Part shown: positions 1 to 12,786 of the stretch, piece after piece | Layout of the letters: each line of letters opens with the position of its first letter | How positions within the stretch are numbered: position 1 is the first letter of the stretch | From: Lamellibrachia satsuma | Taxonomy: Eukaryota; Annelida; Polychaeta; Sabellida; Siboglinidae | Length of the DNA stretch: 64,000 nt | NCBI GenBank assembly: GCA_033239005.1 | Contig: BSQZ01000081.1 | Span: 329,209-393,208 of the forward strand | Reading direction: 5' to 3' | Made by a program: the position numbers and the translations under genes | The notes under the pieces: model-generated | Told to the model about the DNA's origin: nothing | What the model saw: only the letters and a program-made list of their open reading frames with translations | Database searches by the model: none

Positions 1-197
1 TAGAGTTCTCAATGATACGCTGTCAACACACACACAATTCATACTCTCCATGCAACTAGAGTTCTCAATGATACGCTGTCAACACACACACAATTCATAC
101 ACTCCATGCAACTAGAGTTCTCAATGATCCGCTGTCAACACACACACAATTCATACTCTCCATGCAACTAGAGTTCTCAATGATACGCTGTCAACAT
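1..197. repeat. 56-bp minisatellite, about 3.5 copies
   Basis: Units begin at 1, 57, 113 and 169, each starting tagagttctcaatgat. The first three copies differ by only a few substitutions and the fourth breaks off near 197. The array probably continues to the left of the window. Confidence 0.93.
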
Positions 198-1636
198 AAA
201 TGTGGTTCATGTATCCAGGATACGATTCTAATCATAGTTACCCTTTGTATCCGGGATACAATTTCAGTTGTAGTTCACACTTGCCAGGAAAACACAGCGC
301 ATTTATAACATGGATGCTTGTTGGTTGAGTCATATTTAATGACGTCAGTGTCTAGTCGTAAAAATGCTATTCTGAAGCAACGATGGTGGACGAAAGCAGA
401 TCATAATCAATTCTACAATTTTTGAAGGACCTTACGTCAATTTACTTCATACTGGTGACACTAAGGAGGCAGACAATCCTATCGACAATATAATGTTCTG
501 ATTAATGTGACATTTGACTGTGAAAGTGAACTTGAGAACGCAATTGATTTTCGCCCATTGTGCGTGAAACACTTTTTCATCAGCATCAGACACATACCGG
601 TCGGTTTTACATTAAATGTCACAATCTTACAGAAAGGTCTGAAATCTCACGCATATTTTCTTAATCTCTAGTAATTAAAATTCTATAAAAAATTCACCAA
701 TCTTTTTAAAAAAAAATATATTTGGGCGTGTCGCAAGCAAATACCTCAGTTAATTTTTTATGGTAACATCCGCCTTTTACCAAATAATGCATGAAACGCA
801 GTCAATGATTGGTCAACAGCTGAGCATCAATCAATGAAATTTTACACTTGAAAGTTTTTTATACTTTCTGAAAAGTGTCTCCAAAGTGTCTTCAGAGGCT
901 CTTGAAATTCGCTGAAGTCCATGGTTTGTGGACTTCGCAACCTGCAGCCACTGAACACTGGCTGGGAACATTTCTCACTCCTAAGAGCCCTATGTGGAGT
1001 TAACAGTTATGCAAACATAATCTTTCAACAACTGCAACCGTTTCACAAAATAAAAATCATATTGAAATGTCTATTAAATTTCATTACTTTATTTTATAGG
1101 GCTAGTTATAAGAAATAAACAACAAAATGGTTATGGTTGGCATAACGTATTATGTAATTCTATACAGCCACAGCACAGGTTCAAATTGTGTAGACTCATA
1201 TGGGGGTATTACTACACCATCGTTCACAACTAGATTACTATCCAAGATACTTGAATAAGTTTTGTACCTCAGCAGAAAATGGTGTATAGTATCAAATTAA
1301 CTTGCTCGTTGAAAGGTTGCCTCCTTCATGGTTAAAATGTCAGGTGAAATGCAAATTGACAAAACACCTCCTTGTCTCTAGGGTTGCTAAACGACATTTG
1401 AGTTTCTACAAATATACTTGAAATGTAAATGCCAACAGTGTAAAATTGTTAGTTGTGTCTCCATGCAGCTAAACACTACATTCAGGGGACGTATAGTTTT
1501 GAGAGTCAGAAATTTGAACATCTCTCATATTCATTCATGTATTTCTCCCAAAACCTGCAGTTAGAACTTGAGATTATTACCTTGTTGAAGCCCGCTGTCA
1601 GCAATGGCACAATGGATGGCTCGTCTTTCTCCATTG
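198..1636. other. AT-rich non-coding stretch
   Basis: No recognisable gene. Two near-palindromic words, gtatccaggatac and gtatccgggatac, lie about 40 bp apart near 210-265. The open frame at 921-1118 has no family resemblance that I can see. On the gene model proposed here this is intron of the minus-strand PDE8 gene, or sequence between its downstream exons. Confidence 0.5.
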
Positions 1637-2652
1637 CACTGAAACCACAAATGGGTGACATAGAGACACTGAAACCACAAGGGGGCGATATAGAGACACT
1701 GAAACCACAAGGGGGCGATATAGAGACACTGAAACCACAAGGGGGCGATATAGAGAAATTGAAACCACAAGGGGCGATATGTAGACACTGAAATCACAAG
1801 GGGCAACATAGAAACACAGAAACCACAAGGGGGTGACATAGAGACACTAAAACTACAAGAGGGCGATATAGAGACACTGAAATCACAAGGGGGCGACAGA
1901 GACACTGAAACCACAAGGGAGCGACATAGGGACACTGAAACCACAAGGGGGCGACATAGAGACCCTGAAACCACAAGGGGGCGACATAGAGACACTGAAA
2001 CTACAAGGGGGTGACAGAGACACTGAAACTACAAGGGGGTGACAGAGACACTGAAACTACAAGGGGGTGACACAGAGACACTGAAACCACAAGGGGGTGA
2101 CAGAGACACTGAAACTACAAGGGGGTGACACAGAGACACTGAAACCACATGGGGGTGGCACAGAGACACTGAAACCACATGGGGGTGACATAGAGACACT
2201 GAAACCACATGGGGGTGACACAGACACACTGAAACTACAAGGGGGTGACACAGAGACACTGAAACCACAAGGGGGTGACACAGAGACACTGAAACCACAT
2301 GGGGGTGACACAGAGACACTGAAACTACAAGGGGGTGACACAGAGACACTGAAACTACAAGGGGGTGACACAGAGACACTGAAACCACATGGGGGTGACA
2401 CAGAGACACTGAAACCACATGGGGGTGACACAGAGACACTGAAACCACATGGGGGTGACACAGAGACACTGAAACCACAAGGGGGTGACACAGACACACT
2501 GAAACTACAAGGGGGTGACACAGAGACACTGAAACCACAAGGGAGCGACAGAGACACTGAAACCACAAGGGGGTGACACAGAAACACTGAAACCACAAGG
2601 GGGTGACACAGAGACCCTGAAACCACATGGGGGTGACATAGAGATATGGAAA
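1637..2652. repeat. 30-bp minisatellite, about 34 copies
   Basis: The unit is of the form gggggtgacacagagacact followed by gaaaccacaw. Most units are exactly 30 bp, so open frames run on both strands (a TLKPQGGDTE decapeptide on +, a VSVSLCHPLV-like one on -). The left third has cgatatagag variants and some 26-29 bp units that shift the frame. The reading frames follow from unit length and are not evidence of a gene. Confidence 0.95.
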
Positions 2653-3130
2653 GCGTGTGGACAACAATAATTCCGTCCAACAGTGTTGTGACCAGGCCTT
2701 TAGGTAGGGACCCGTCTGCCCATCTTCAAGACGGGGAAATGTCTGACGAAGACGAATAAATAAAAGAAGATTTTTTCTTTTTACAAGATGAAATTTTGAA
2801 TCATAATAAAATTTTTTAAAACTTAGTCTTAGCACACGCGGTTGGGATTCGACGTATGTTGTCGGCAGCAGAATAGTAATTACCGCCGATCTATAAATAA
2901 GACTATATATTTTTAACCCTGACATCATTGGAAAATAATGATACTGCGGCCAATCTCAATTTATTGTAATCGTGTACGTCATTGGTTGGGAAACGGGTTT
3001 CTATGGCCTTTCTCAGTGCCTATCCATTGGCGCTCTTATTTGAAGAAACAATCCCGTGACCCGGATGTCGTGGGGCAAGTACAAAATGGTACCTGCCAAG
3101 CGAGAGCGAGTGCGAAGATGTGATATGTGA

Positions 3131-3343
3131 ACATTAAAGTTCACAACAATCCATGCCTTTTTTATAAATGTTGATAAGAGCAGCGTTCCGGCGACTGTCC
3201 CTGACCAGTCCAAGGCAGTGGTGCCTTCCACATCCTTTGTTATGATGGCGGAGATCCATAATGTTGATGTGCCTGGCCCTGGTAACCGAGATGCTACTGT
3301 ATTGTCACCCACCGCTGACACTCTTTACTGTAGCCAAGTGTGA
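3131..3343 (+). other. possible coding fragment, unknown
   Basis: A 71-codon stop-free stretch lies between an in-frame TGA at 3128 and one at 3341. Its composition looks protein-like (…VPATVPDQSKAVVPSTSF…, then MMAEIHNVDVPGPGNRD), unlike its AT-rich surroundings. It has no upstream ATG in frame and I recognise no family. It could be a decayed exon or transposon ORF, or chance. The rest of 2653-3664 shows no gene. A short region near 2690-2770 (…ttcaagacggggaaatgtc… then aataaataaa) may be the 3' end of an old retroelement. Confidence 0.25.
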
Positions 3344-3664
3344 TCATGGTCGACCTCGATGTCAAAATTTTGTATAATTAGGGCTCCGATTCCAATTCAT
3401 AATCAGCGTGTACTATCACCAGCAGTTTCCCGGTTGCTGAAAAAAAAACTAAAAAGGCAGGCAAACCATGAACGATTAAATCATTGGGCTGTGCTCAGTC
3501 TAGTAAATGAATTATTATTTTTTTGTCCAGTAGGCAATACTGGATCTGGATGATTGCTGTTTTATCAAAAAAGTAATGTTTCAATGTATTACTTTCAAAA
3601 CAAATTGTATTATTGAAAGCTATTTGTATGTTGTATTGCTTTACTGTTAGTGTCAAGCATTTGA

Positions 3665-3762
3665 TTTTGTGTGTGACTGTAATGATATTTTGTGTGTGAC
3701 TGTAATGATATTTTGTGTGTGATTGTAATGATATTTTGTGTGTGACTGTAATGATATTTGTT
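3665..3762. repeat. 23-bp tandem repeat, about 4 copies
   Basis: The unit is ttttgtgtgtgactgtaatg + ata, with copies at 3665, 3688, 3711 and 3734. They are near identical. Confidence 0.92.
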
Positions 3763-4029
3763 CAAATTAGACATATTTGCAGGCATGTACTTAAAATGCA
3801 AGCATTACTTCCATGTTTATATATTTAAAATAAAGTTTCAAGTTACTTTTTCATGAGCGTTGGCTCTTCATTCATTATGTAAATTTGACCATATAATAAT
3901 TTTTCATTATCATGTCACATTTTGGCTTTGTTATTTTTTAATTAGGTAAATACTAAGGCTTAAATGTATGCAAAGTTGTTACTACTGTGCAGGTGATAAT
4001 GCCAACCTCGCTGCACAGCTAGCAACACT

Positions 4030-4240
4030 TGATTGAGAAAATAATGGCTAAACTGGACTTGGCCTGCCATTGAAAAAACCTAATTCAGCCAATAATGGTT
4101 GTCAATTAACATTGGCTCAACTTGCATTGGCTTACCAGTGCAAAAACTAAATGGGCCAGTAATGGTTGTCATTATTTCAACCAGCATAGGCTTCCCTGTA
4201 AAAAAACAATTAGACCAATAATGGCTGCCATAGGCGCGAA
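4030..4240. repeat. degenerate ~62-bp tandem repeat
   Basis: Three to four diverged copies share the words aataatggttgtca and gcattggcttaccagtg with a following poly-A-rich stretch. They are old and eroded compared with the other arrays. Confidence 0.6.
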
Positions 4241-4457
4241 CGGCTTTCACGGAAGCCGTTTGCGCACTTAACGTTATAACTTTTTTTAGAAAGTTCAAGA
4301 CTGTCAAAACGTTATTTCTGGCTAAGGGTCTGGTTGTCACTTACTGGTAGTTTGTATCAAACAATTTCAATATCTGCAATTATTTCAAGTAAAACACACG
4401 GAAATGTTTTATTTATGTAATTAGTTAAAATGAATAGACAAAATAAATACTGACTAC

Positions 4458-4514
4458 TTCTTTGTAAGAGCCACCAGTACTGTGTGCTGACTTGCTTTTG
4501 TGGCTCGTATCGAT
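4458..4514 (-). CDS. PDE8: PDE8-like phosphodiesterase, exon (end of REC domain)
   Basis: A 57-bp exon read on the minus strand. A strong acceptor (gctgttttcttctag) ends at 4515. The exon begins with the third base of an arginine codon whose first two bases close the exon at 5056-5246. It then reads SIRATKASQHTVLVALTK, which aligns without gaps with my recollection of human PDE8B (SIRATNPSEHTVILAVV). The suggested donor is aa|gtagtc at 4457, leaving two bases of a split codon; a less likely alternative is ctg|gtggct. The intron to the previous exon is 541 bp. It encodes the last strand region of the REC domain in this cAMP-specific phosphodiesterase family. The next exon (start of the REC-PAS linker) is not visible in 1-4457. 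Confidence 0.85.
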
Positions 4515-5055
4515 CTAGAAGAAAACAGCATTGTAAAAAACAGATTATTTCATAAATGTACATTAAACAGGAAACAATGCATAGTAAATGAGATTTCATG
4601 ACACAATTTGACACTGCTGAATTATTGCATTTTACGAACACTAAATGATATATCTATACATACACAGTATTGCTAAAATCAAACTATGAATGATGTTTAC
4701 CTAGAAAACTGTTTATGTTGAACAAAATGTTGAAATAAGGAATCTGCTGAGCCAAATATAAACACAACACATTTCATTACATAAACAAAAGTTCAAAAAA
4801 TATTTTTTTACAATACATGACTTGATAAAAGTTGAGGTAACAATAATACCGCTTAAAATAAATCCAGTTTGCCTGCAAATCTATCGTAACACAACTCACC
4901 ACAGGCAGTCAAAGATATGTGACACTAGAAAGATATACTATTGTTATAATCAAAGGAAAGCAAGGCATGCAACTACAAATGACATGGTACAAAACAAGGC
5001 ACAAACCTACAAATGACGTGGTATCACTACTACTGCTACAAGACAAGGCACGCAC

Positions 5056-5246
5056 CTACAAATGACCTTCGCATCGAAGTACTTGGTGCAGCGAGCGTCA
5101 ATGATGACAACATCGGGACGTTTCTCGAGATACGTCTTGAGGGCGCTGTCATGGGTGTGTGCCGTGCAACACTCGTAGCCACCCTTGTTGGATGCCCATG
5201 AGAATGCATCGAGCTGACGACCTTCTTTTGCAAACACCAGTTGCAC
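5056..5246 (-). CDS. PDE8: PDE8-like phosphodiesterase, REC-domain exon
   Basis: A 191-bp internal exon. The acceptor tgtccag precedes 5246 and the donor tgtag|gtgcgt is at 5055. It starts in phase 0 with VQLVFAKEG and continues through AFSWASNKGGYECC, ALKTYLEKRPDVVIID and KYFDAKVICR. This matches the vertebrate PDE8A/B REC domain (recalled: VLLVFTKED…, ACFLDKHHDIIIIDHR, FDAEAVCRSIR). PDE8 hydrolyses cAMP with high affinity. Its N-terminal REC and PAS domains are regulatory, and the HD-type catalytic domain lies C-terminal, outside this window. The final codon is split (AG + A) and is restored by the exon at 4514, which independently confirms the donor. Confidence 0.93.
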
Positions 5247-5365
5247 CTGGACACAAAAACAGAGGATCAATGTAGGTTTCTTGTTTTGTCATTTACTAAA
5301 GCCTTAAGACAACTGACTGGACTGTGGGTGGTTCTAGTACTGCTGTCAGTCACATAAAGGATGGA

Positions 5366-6086
5366 TCATCTAGTTTGGTGATTCATGACCACGAGGTACT
5401 GGGTATGAATCTCATCTAATCAACTAGTCTGGTGCTTCATGACCAGAAGGTACTGGGTTCGAACCTCATCTAATCAACTAGCTTGGTGCTTCATGACCAC
5501 GAGGTACTTGGTTCAAACCTCATCTAATCAACTAGTTTGGTGCTTCATGACCACCAGGTACTGGGTATGAATCTCATCTAATCAACTAGTTTGGTGCTTC
5601 ATGACCACGAGGTACTGGGTATGAACCTCATTTAATCAACTAGTTTAGTGCTTCATGGCCACGTGGTATTGGCTCCGAACCTCATCTAATCAACTAGTTT
5701 GGTGCTTCATGACCACAAGGTTCTGGGTTTGAACCTCGTCTAATCAACTAGTTTGGTGCTTCATGATCATGAGGTACTGGGTTCGAACCTCATCTAATCA
5801 ACAAATTTGGTGCTTCATGCCATGAGGTACTGGGTTTGAACCTCATCTAATCAACTAGCTTGGTGCTTCATGACCACAAGGTACTGTGTTCAAACCTCAT
5901 CTAATCAACTAATTTGGTGCTTCATGCCACGAGGTACTGGGTTCGAACCTCATCTAATCAACTACTTTGGTGCTTCATGACCACAAGGTACTGGGTATGA
6001 ACCTCATCTAATCAACTAGTTTGATGCTTCATGGCCACGAGGTACTGGGTAGGAAGCTCATCTAATCAACTAGTTTGATGCTTCAC
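5366..6086. repeat. 54-bp minisatellite with B-box-like core, about 13 copies
   Basis: The unit contains agtttggtgcttcatgacca, then cgaggtactgggttcgaacc, then tcatctaatcaact. Most units are 54 bp and a few are 53. The ggttcgaacc word resembles the T-arm/B box of tRNAs, and the whole unit reads like the 3' half of a tRNA. The tract that follows (6087-6230) is single copy. It lies in the 8.2 kb PDE8 intron. Confidence 0.93.
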
Positions 6087-6489
6087 GGGTTCAACTTGCT
6101 GCCTCGTCTAGCACCAGGCATATGTGGGTCTAGGAAGTTGGAAATGTGTCTTTTGGATGAGACACATTCTATGTGTCCATGCCAGGGAAAGTAAAATTCC
6201 ACACACAGGGGTAAATGTGTAACCGATTGTCTTTATTTGTAAATGTATTAACATAAAAACATTACTGTGTTAGCACTGGATGGGGTGGTTTGGTGTATAC
6301 CCTCATAAGTCATTAATCCAGAAATTATCACACATCAATAACTGAGCGACTTTTATTAATTACATTAAACTTTAATGTCAATAAAAATATACCACTAAAT
6401 CATCAAATTAGTACTGAAGTTAATAATCATGAAGAAATACTCACTCAAACAACTACAACAGTATTGAGTAGATAACTTAACAATGATGT

Positions 6490-8424
6490 TTATGCTCAAC
6501 CTTATGAGAACTACAACCTTTTTGAAGAAACTATTACCAAAGCTACACAAAAATATTTACCTATTAAGATCAAAAAATTTAACAAACGTAAGCACAAGAA
6601 ATCGCCTTGGATTACCCTAGAAATCATAAGATCAACTAAATTTAGATTTAAATTATATTCAAAACAAAAACAAACACCTGTAAACACAGAACAATATGTT
6701 ACACTCAAAACTAATTTGCATACTGACAACAAAATTCGTAGAAGAAATATTCAAATAGCAAAGCAAATGCACTATCAATCCAGTTTTGAAAAGTATAAAC
6801 ATGACATAAAACACACATGATGTATAATTAAAGAAAAAAAAGAAGAAAAAATAAAAGTCAGACCAGTTCCCTATTCTTGCAAAATTCATGGGAACATCAT
6901 ATATGACAAACAAATTATAGCCAATCAATTTAATTAGTTTTTACAAATATAGTTCATAGTCTTGCGTCTCAAATAAATAACACTAGAAACAAATCCTACA
7001 AAGATTATTAAAAAAATCCAAGTACTTATACTTTAAATTTTAGAACAATAGACTACAAGAAACATAACTGATCGCTTAAATTCAAAGTCCAGTTGTGGGA
7101 AAGAAGGTTTAAGTTATTAAAAAAAAAATTTACTTGTGAAGCAGTCACTCTAATTATTAATCAATCACTAAAGATTGGCATATTTCCAAATAATTTTAAA
7201 CTAGCTAAAGCTATGCCCCTTTTTTAAAAGGGTGATCAATCTATATTTGATAATTATCGCCCAATTTCTATCCTGTCAAAATATTTGAAAGAGCTATATT
7301 TGATAAAATACATGAATACTTCCAGTCCAACAACCTATATTACAATAGCCAATATGGATTTAAAAAAAACATTCCACTGGAACTCTGGAAATTATAGACA
7401 GAATTATACAAGACCTAGTTTGGTGTTTTTATACAAATTATACAAATTGAACATGCATATAAATATATATCTTGACTTATCAAAAGCTTTTGACACCACT
7501 GATCACAACATACTATTACATAAATGAAACTACTATGGACTAAACGGTGAAGCTAATGATCTGTGTAGAATTTAATTACCCAACCGTAAACAATATGTTA
7601 AATTTGAAAATATCAAATCTGAAGAAAGTGTTATCACCACTGTTGTTCCCCAGGGGTCAATTTTGGGACCCCTCTTATTTTTAATTTATAAAATGATATA
7701 GCTCTATCTAGTAACCTATTTAAATTTATAACTGATGCTGACCTAACTAGTACACTAAATAGTTTTGAGGGTTCAGACATCCAACTCCAAAGTAATAATG
7801 TAAACATAGAACTCAATAAGATTAGTAAGTGGCTAAAAGCCAACAAACTTTCATTAAATGTCAAGAAAACTAAATTCATGATATTTCACATTAAACATTT
7901 TTTTAAATCCCATTGTTGCAAATAGATGGGCAAACATTAATCTGCTGTGAGGTCACCAAGCACATCAAGTTTATAGTTTGCAAAATAAGGAATAAGAATA
8001 ATTTCTGTGGGTAAATATAATGCTCATACAAATCCTATTTTTAAGAAACTTCAATTCCTAAAACTGGATATTTATAAAGTGCAGAAACTTAAGTTTTATT
8101 ATAAATTAGTCAATAACGATCTACTAGAATATTACAGCCACATCCCTTACTTACACAATTTTGAAATCGATCAACACTAAACATGAGGAATAAATAACCT
8201 GTTTATTCCCAGAGTTAATCATGAAAATACAAAAAAATATATATATGACACAACACAATAGAAACAGGTAACAATATTCCAAGCATTATCACTGATAAAA
8301 TTTATACATATTCTACATGGTTTCATGACTTATATTAAAAACTACCTAATTATGAATTATAAATGCCATTGTGCTATCCCTAATTGTTACATATGTAATA
8401 TATAGTAGTATGTAAAATATTATG

Positions 8425-8492
<68 letters not shown>

Positions 8493-8672
8493 TTCTGTAC
8501 TTCTTTACCAATATTGAATTATGAGGATTATTATTACTATTTATTATTATTATTAAAAGGGGCTTCCGTGTTGGCGACATGCTATGTCTTAATGGGAGTC
8601 TCCTTGACCTTTACATTTATGTTAATTATTCCATTATGTACAGTTATGGTCAAATAAATATGTATGTCTGTC
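6490..8672 (+). pseudogene. decayed Jockey/L2-like LINE
   Basis: Plus-strand translation in several frames gives non-LTR reverse-transcriptase pieces in the right order: a pre-RT segment near 6510-6810 (SPWITLEIIRSTKFRFKLY), LDLSKAFDTTDHNILLHK near 7470, VVPQGSILGPLLFLIY near 7645, a damaged active site (ITDAD where YADD is expected) near 7730, then WLKANKLSLNVKKTKFMIF near 7830. C-terminal sequence continues to about 8400. A (TA)n tract lies inside the 3' region. The likely 3' end is caaataaatatgtatgtctg. Many stops and frameshifts show it is inactive. Clade assignment is by motif impression only. Confidence 0.8.
8428..8487. repeat. (TA)n microsatellite
   Basis: About 30 uninterrupted TA units inside the 3' region of the decayed LINE. 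Confidence 0.97.
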
Positions 8673-9148
8673 TGCTTTTAATCCATTCACTAGGTGGCAG
8701 CACTGTTGTATGCTGTACATTGGTGGACCAAGACACCAGCCTAACAGCTGAAGGCTAATCTACCACAGGGCGTATTTTTTTTGACGTCCGCGGAGCCACC
8801 GGAAGCAGAGAATGCGAAGAGGAACAAAAGGAATAGACTTGGGAGAGGGTAGCAACCACCTTGTTATTGCCCATAAAAAATATGGACGCAGAATGAGTAG
8901 CTGTGTCAATTGTTAGCGATTTTTTTCTTCAGCAACGATATACATCATTGTGTTGTCACGTGTACAAAGCAAACAGAAAACTACACATTTAGTTTCATAT
9001 TTTGTACAAATGCCACTTATCAATCTTTGTGCTAAGCCATGTTTAAAGTCACGTGACCAGAAATTCTCTGCTCGCGACATGCCCCACAGGCAGCGAAGTC
9101 GGAGCGGTCCGGACAGCTTCTCCAGTCTGTTCTATTTGATATACATAC

Positions 9149-9210
<62 letters not shown>
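9149..9210. repeat. (TA)n(TG)n compound microsatellite
   Basis: About 20 TA units pass directly into about 10 TG units. Low-complexity frames on both strands arise from it. Confidence 0.97.
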
Positions 9211-9254
9211 TTGCATAGACCCTGCACATCACTTAGTTGTTTGCTTTAGACGGT

Positions 9255-9400
9255 TGCGGTGGCATGGTGAGTTGAGCATGGAACTCTCAATCAAGACAAC
9301 CGGGTTTTAAATCCTCTTGTTTTTCAGTAAGTTATTCCAATGTATACATACTAAATATGTCCCCATCTCTTTATATTTGCCCTCGTGGAAGTTTCTTCAT
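9255..9400 (+). other. possible tRNA-derived SINE remnant
   Basis: Near 9259 the sequence ggtggcatggtgagttgagc is followed, about 35 bp on, by accgggttttaaatcctc. This spacing and wording resemble the A and B boxes of a tRNA-like SINE head (consensus B box ggttcganncc). The downstream body is not recognisable and no second copy is seen in the window. The rest of 8673-9707 shows no gene. Confidence 0.3.
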
Positions 9401-9707
9401 TGTTTTTTACTTCCTGATTACATTGACTGAAAAGCGTCTTCCTCTGAAGTGTTGATAGGACTACCCAGGCATTGATACTTACTTTGGCTAAGTGGATTGG
9501 TATGCTGCTAGTGGTTGTTCACTGTTCGGAAATTGATACTGCAGACCTGGTCGTAAACAGCATCTGCTTCAGTGAAGATTCTACAGTTACTGTCTTGCTC
9601 ATTGCAACTGAACTGGAAATCTGCTGTGGTCTTCACTTCCACTCTTTTTGTCAGAACAAATAACAGACTGACTACAAAATAAACAGCGTACGCTAAATCG
9701 GAAACTA

Positions 9708-10268
9708 GATTATTGCAAATGAAGGCTGCGACTGCTGGTTGGTTCCTCTTCAGGTTTCTTCTTGATTATTGCAAATGAAGGCTGCGACTGCTGGTTGGTT
9801 CCTCTTCAGGTTTCTTCTTGATTATTGCAAATGAAGGCTGCGACTGCTGGTTGGTTCCTCTTCAGGTTTCTTCTTGATTATTGCAAATGAAGGCTTCGAC
9901 TGCTGGTTGGTTCCTCTTCAGGTTTCTTCTTGGTTATTGCAAATGAAGGCTGCGACTGCTGGTTGGTTCCTCTTCAGGTTTCTTCTTGGTTATTGCAAAT
10001 GAAGGCTTCGACTGCTGGTTGGTTCCTCTTCAGGTTTCTTCTTGGTTATTGCAAACGAAGGCTTCGACTGCTGGTTGGTTCCTCTTCAGGTTTCTTCTTG
10101 GTTATTGCAAATGAAGGCTTCGACTGCTGGTTGGTTCCTCTTCAGGTTTCTTCTTGGTTATTGCAAATGAAGGCTGCGACTGCTGGTTGGTTCCTCTTCA
10201 GGTTTCTTCTTGGTTATTGCAAATGAAGGCTGCGACTGCTGGTTGGTTCCTCTTCAGGTTTCTTCTTG
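9708..10268. repeat. 56-bp minisatellite, 10 copies
   Basis: Units run gattattgcaaatgaaggct, then gcgactgctggttggttcct, then cttcaggtttcttctt. Copies are nearly identical, with alternating a/g in gattattg/ggttattg and gctgcg/gcttcg variants. Period 56 means frames rotate between copies. Confidence 0.97.
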
Positions 10269-11925
10269 AGGTCACGACTGGTGATATTTTTTTGGACGTA
10301 CGCTTTTGGACATATTTGACAGTTTGTCCAACAAACGTATGGACGCTGTCTCCATGCAGTTCACCAGGTTAACTGATACCACCGCTTCCCTTCTGTTGAA
10401 GAACCACAGTATGTTGCCCATTAAAAATAACTTTTCTAACAATATGTTTACACCCAATCGTTGAAACACATGTTAGTGGTTTAGAATATTAATCCCTTGC
10501 ACAAACATTTCTTCAGATTTGCGTGAAAACGGCATATTCTATTAAGTAAAGTGGAAACGTGTCTGACTAGTATATGCAGATTGTCATTGCACCGTGAACT
10601 TTCAACATTAACTATGCGATCGGTTTGAGTGTATGAGTAATTCAACAGTAGTTTGTATGAACAACTGGGACTCAATGTTCATGTTCGCCAACTGGTTTTA
10701 TATCATATTGAATAGCTGTAAACTTCAGCAGACAAGAAGGAAGATTTGCAGAAGAAGCTGTTTTATGAATAAACCGCAAGATGGCGAAATGATAGTATTG
10801 CTCTTAGAAATTACGCCAATTAACAGGCAAATTAAGTAACTTTCCCCAATATAATATTATTATCATCTACATTTTTTATATGTTGTTTGGCAAATGGTGG
10901 GGCCTGTTTACAGCAAACCCCGTTTCTGCTGCTATTGTGTCTAGGTTAGACGATGTTTTGGCCTAGATTGACTGGACTATGACAACCAGGTGTACTTAAA
11001 TGATGTGACCTTGCACTGAGTGCTTGGAAGGGTTTCCTGTTGTTCTTCCTGTGGCCACTGTAAGTGTCCTTCCATCAAAGGTGCAGGCAGTGATCCTATT
11101 ACAGCTTCTTCAGACCACTGACTTGCCCAGGGCTGTTCAGTTGCACAAAACGACACCTCTGATTACTTCATTTTCTACTAAGGCACATTAATCAATGACA
11201 TTTTGATCAATATGCTTCTTTTAATGACTACTCGATATAATGATGGAGTTTTGTACAAGGCTACATTTGCCGCAGAAGACAGAAATGTTTACAACTGTTC
11301 TCATTTTTGAGTAAATTATTACCCTAGTTAGGTGAAGGATATCATTTGTAGCATGATGTTTTGGCACAACCCACAACTAGACAAGACTTTAATTAAAGAC
11401 CAGCACAATCCCAAGGAAATGAAATCTATGACCAGAATTTCCAAGAGCATCAGGTGCCCAGAAGAGCACCACTCGAGTCAGTGTCAGTCACATTAGCAGT
11501 GCACACACACAACCAGTGACACCATCTGAATACATACCTTTAAAAAGCCTTCTCATGGCATGATTCCCAGAATGATCTTAGCTGACACCTCAACCTTGAT
11601 TTCTATTTCTGTCAAGGACTAGCACCGATCTAATAAATGGCTAGTCTGATGGAACCAATAGAAACAGTGTCTCATAAGTGGCTGGCCAATAATAGATAGA
11701 ATAGCATATCAACCTACCTAATAAGAAGTTTGACAACAGCAATTTCACAGATCCCCAAAAGATTATGCTTATGTTTGTGATTCAAGTGAAGTGGGACAAA
11801 TATTTATGACAGCTTTCCTTTCATGAGACACTGGCATAATACAAACTTGGGGGCCAGACGTTAGAAAGAAGACAATTATTACAACTAACTTTCTTTTACA
11901 AAATAAAACAACCTCCTCAACGTTT
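10269..11925. other. unique intronic sequence, no gene seen
   Basis: Non-repetitive sequence with no recognisable coding, RNA or transposon feature. On the gene model it is inside the 8.2 kb PDE8 intron. Confidence 0.5.
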
Positions 11926-12744
11926 CTCTGCCACATCTCATAGTCCCTTGCACACGTACCCCTGCCACAACATCTCATAGTCCCTTGCACACATACCCCT
12001 GCCACAACATCTCATAGTCCCTTGCACACATACCCCTGCCACAACATCTCATAGTCCCTTGCACACGTACCCCTGCCACAGCATCTCATACTCCCTTGCA
12101 CACATACCCCTGCCACAACACCTCATAGTCCCTTGCACACGTACCCTTGCCACAACATCTCATAGTCCCTTGCACACGTACCCCTGCCACAACATCTCAT
12201 AGTCCATTGCACACATACCCCTGCCACAACATCTCATAGTCCCTTGCTCATGTACTTCTGCCACAACATCTCATAGTCCCTTGCACACATACCCCTGCCA
12301 CAACATTTCATAGTCCCTTGCAAACGTACCTCTGCCACAACATCTCATAGTCCCTTGCACACATACCCCTTCCACATCTCATAGTCCCTTGCACACATAC
12401 CCCTGCCACAACATCTCATAGTCCCTTGCACACGTACCCCTGCCACAACATCTCATAGTCCCTTGCACACGTATCCCTGCCACAACATCTCATAGTCCCT
12501 TGCACGCATACAACATCTCATAGTCCCTTGCACACGTACAACATCTCATAGTCCCTTGCACACGTACAACATCTCATAGTCCCTTGCACGCATACAACAT
12601 CTCATAGTCCCTTGCACACGTACCCCTGCCACAACATCTCATAGTCCCTTGCACACATACAACATCTCATAGTCCCTTGCACACGTACAACATCTCATAG
12701 TCCTTTGCACACGTACAACATCTCATAGTCCTTTGCACACATAC
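11926..12744. repeat. 37-bp minisatellite, about 24 copies
   Basis: The unit is catctcatagtcccttgcac + acgtacccctgccacaa. Near 12500-12740 several copies lack the cccctgccac segment, giving 27-28 bp short units in their own sub-array. This suggests expansion of a deleted variant. Confidence 0.96.
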
Positions 12745-12786
12745 CTGAAACAGTGATCCTTATAACTATACATAAATTCAAGCAGA

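Noticed and set aside
1561..2928. Minus-strand frames up to 299 codons (cysteine/histidine-rich)
   Set aside because: They are the complement of a 30-bp satellite. Both strands are open because the unit is a multiple of three.
5067..5246. PDE8 exon ending at aag|gtcatt (5066)
   Set aside because: The frame also matches the family past this point (VICR). The downstream donor tgtag|gtgcgt gives a split Arg codon that the exon at 4514 completes, so 5056 is the better end.
5366..6086. tRNA gene cluster
   Set aside because: Only the T-arm-like half is present. There is no acceptor stem pairing and no clear A box, so these are not tRNA genes.
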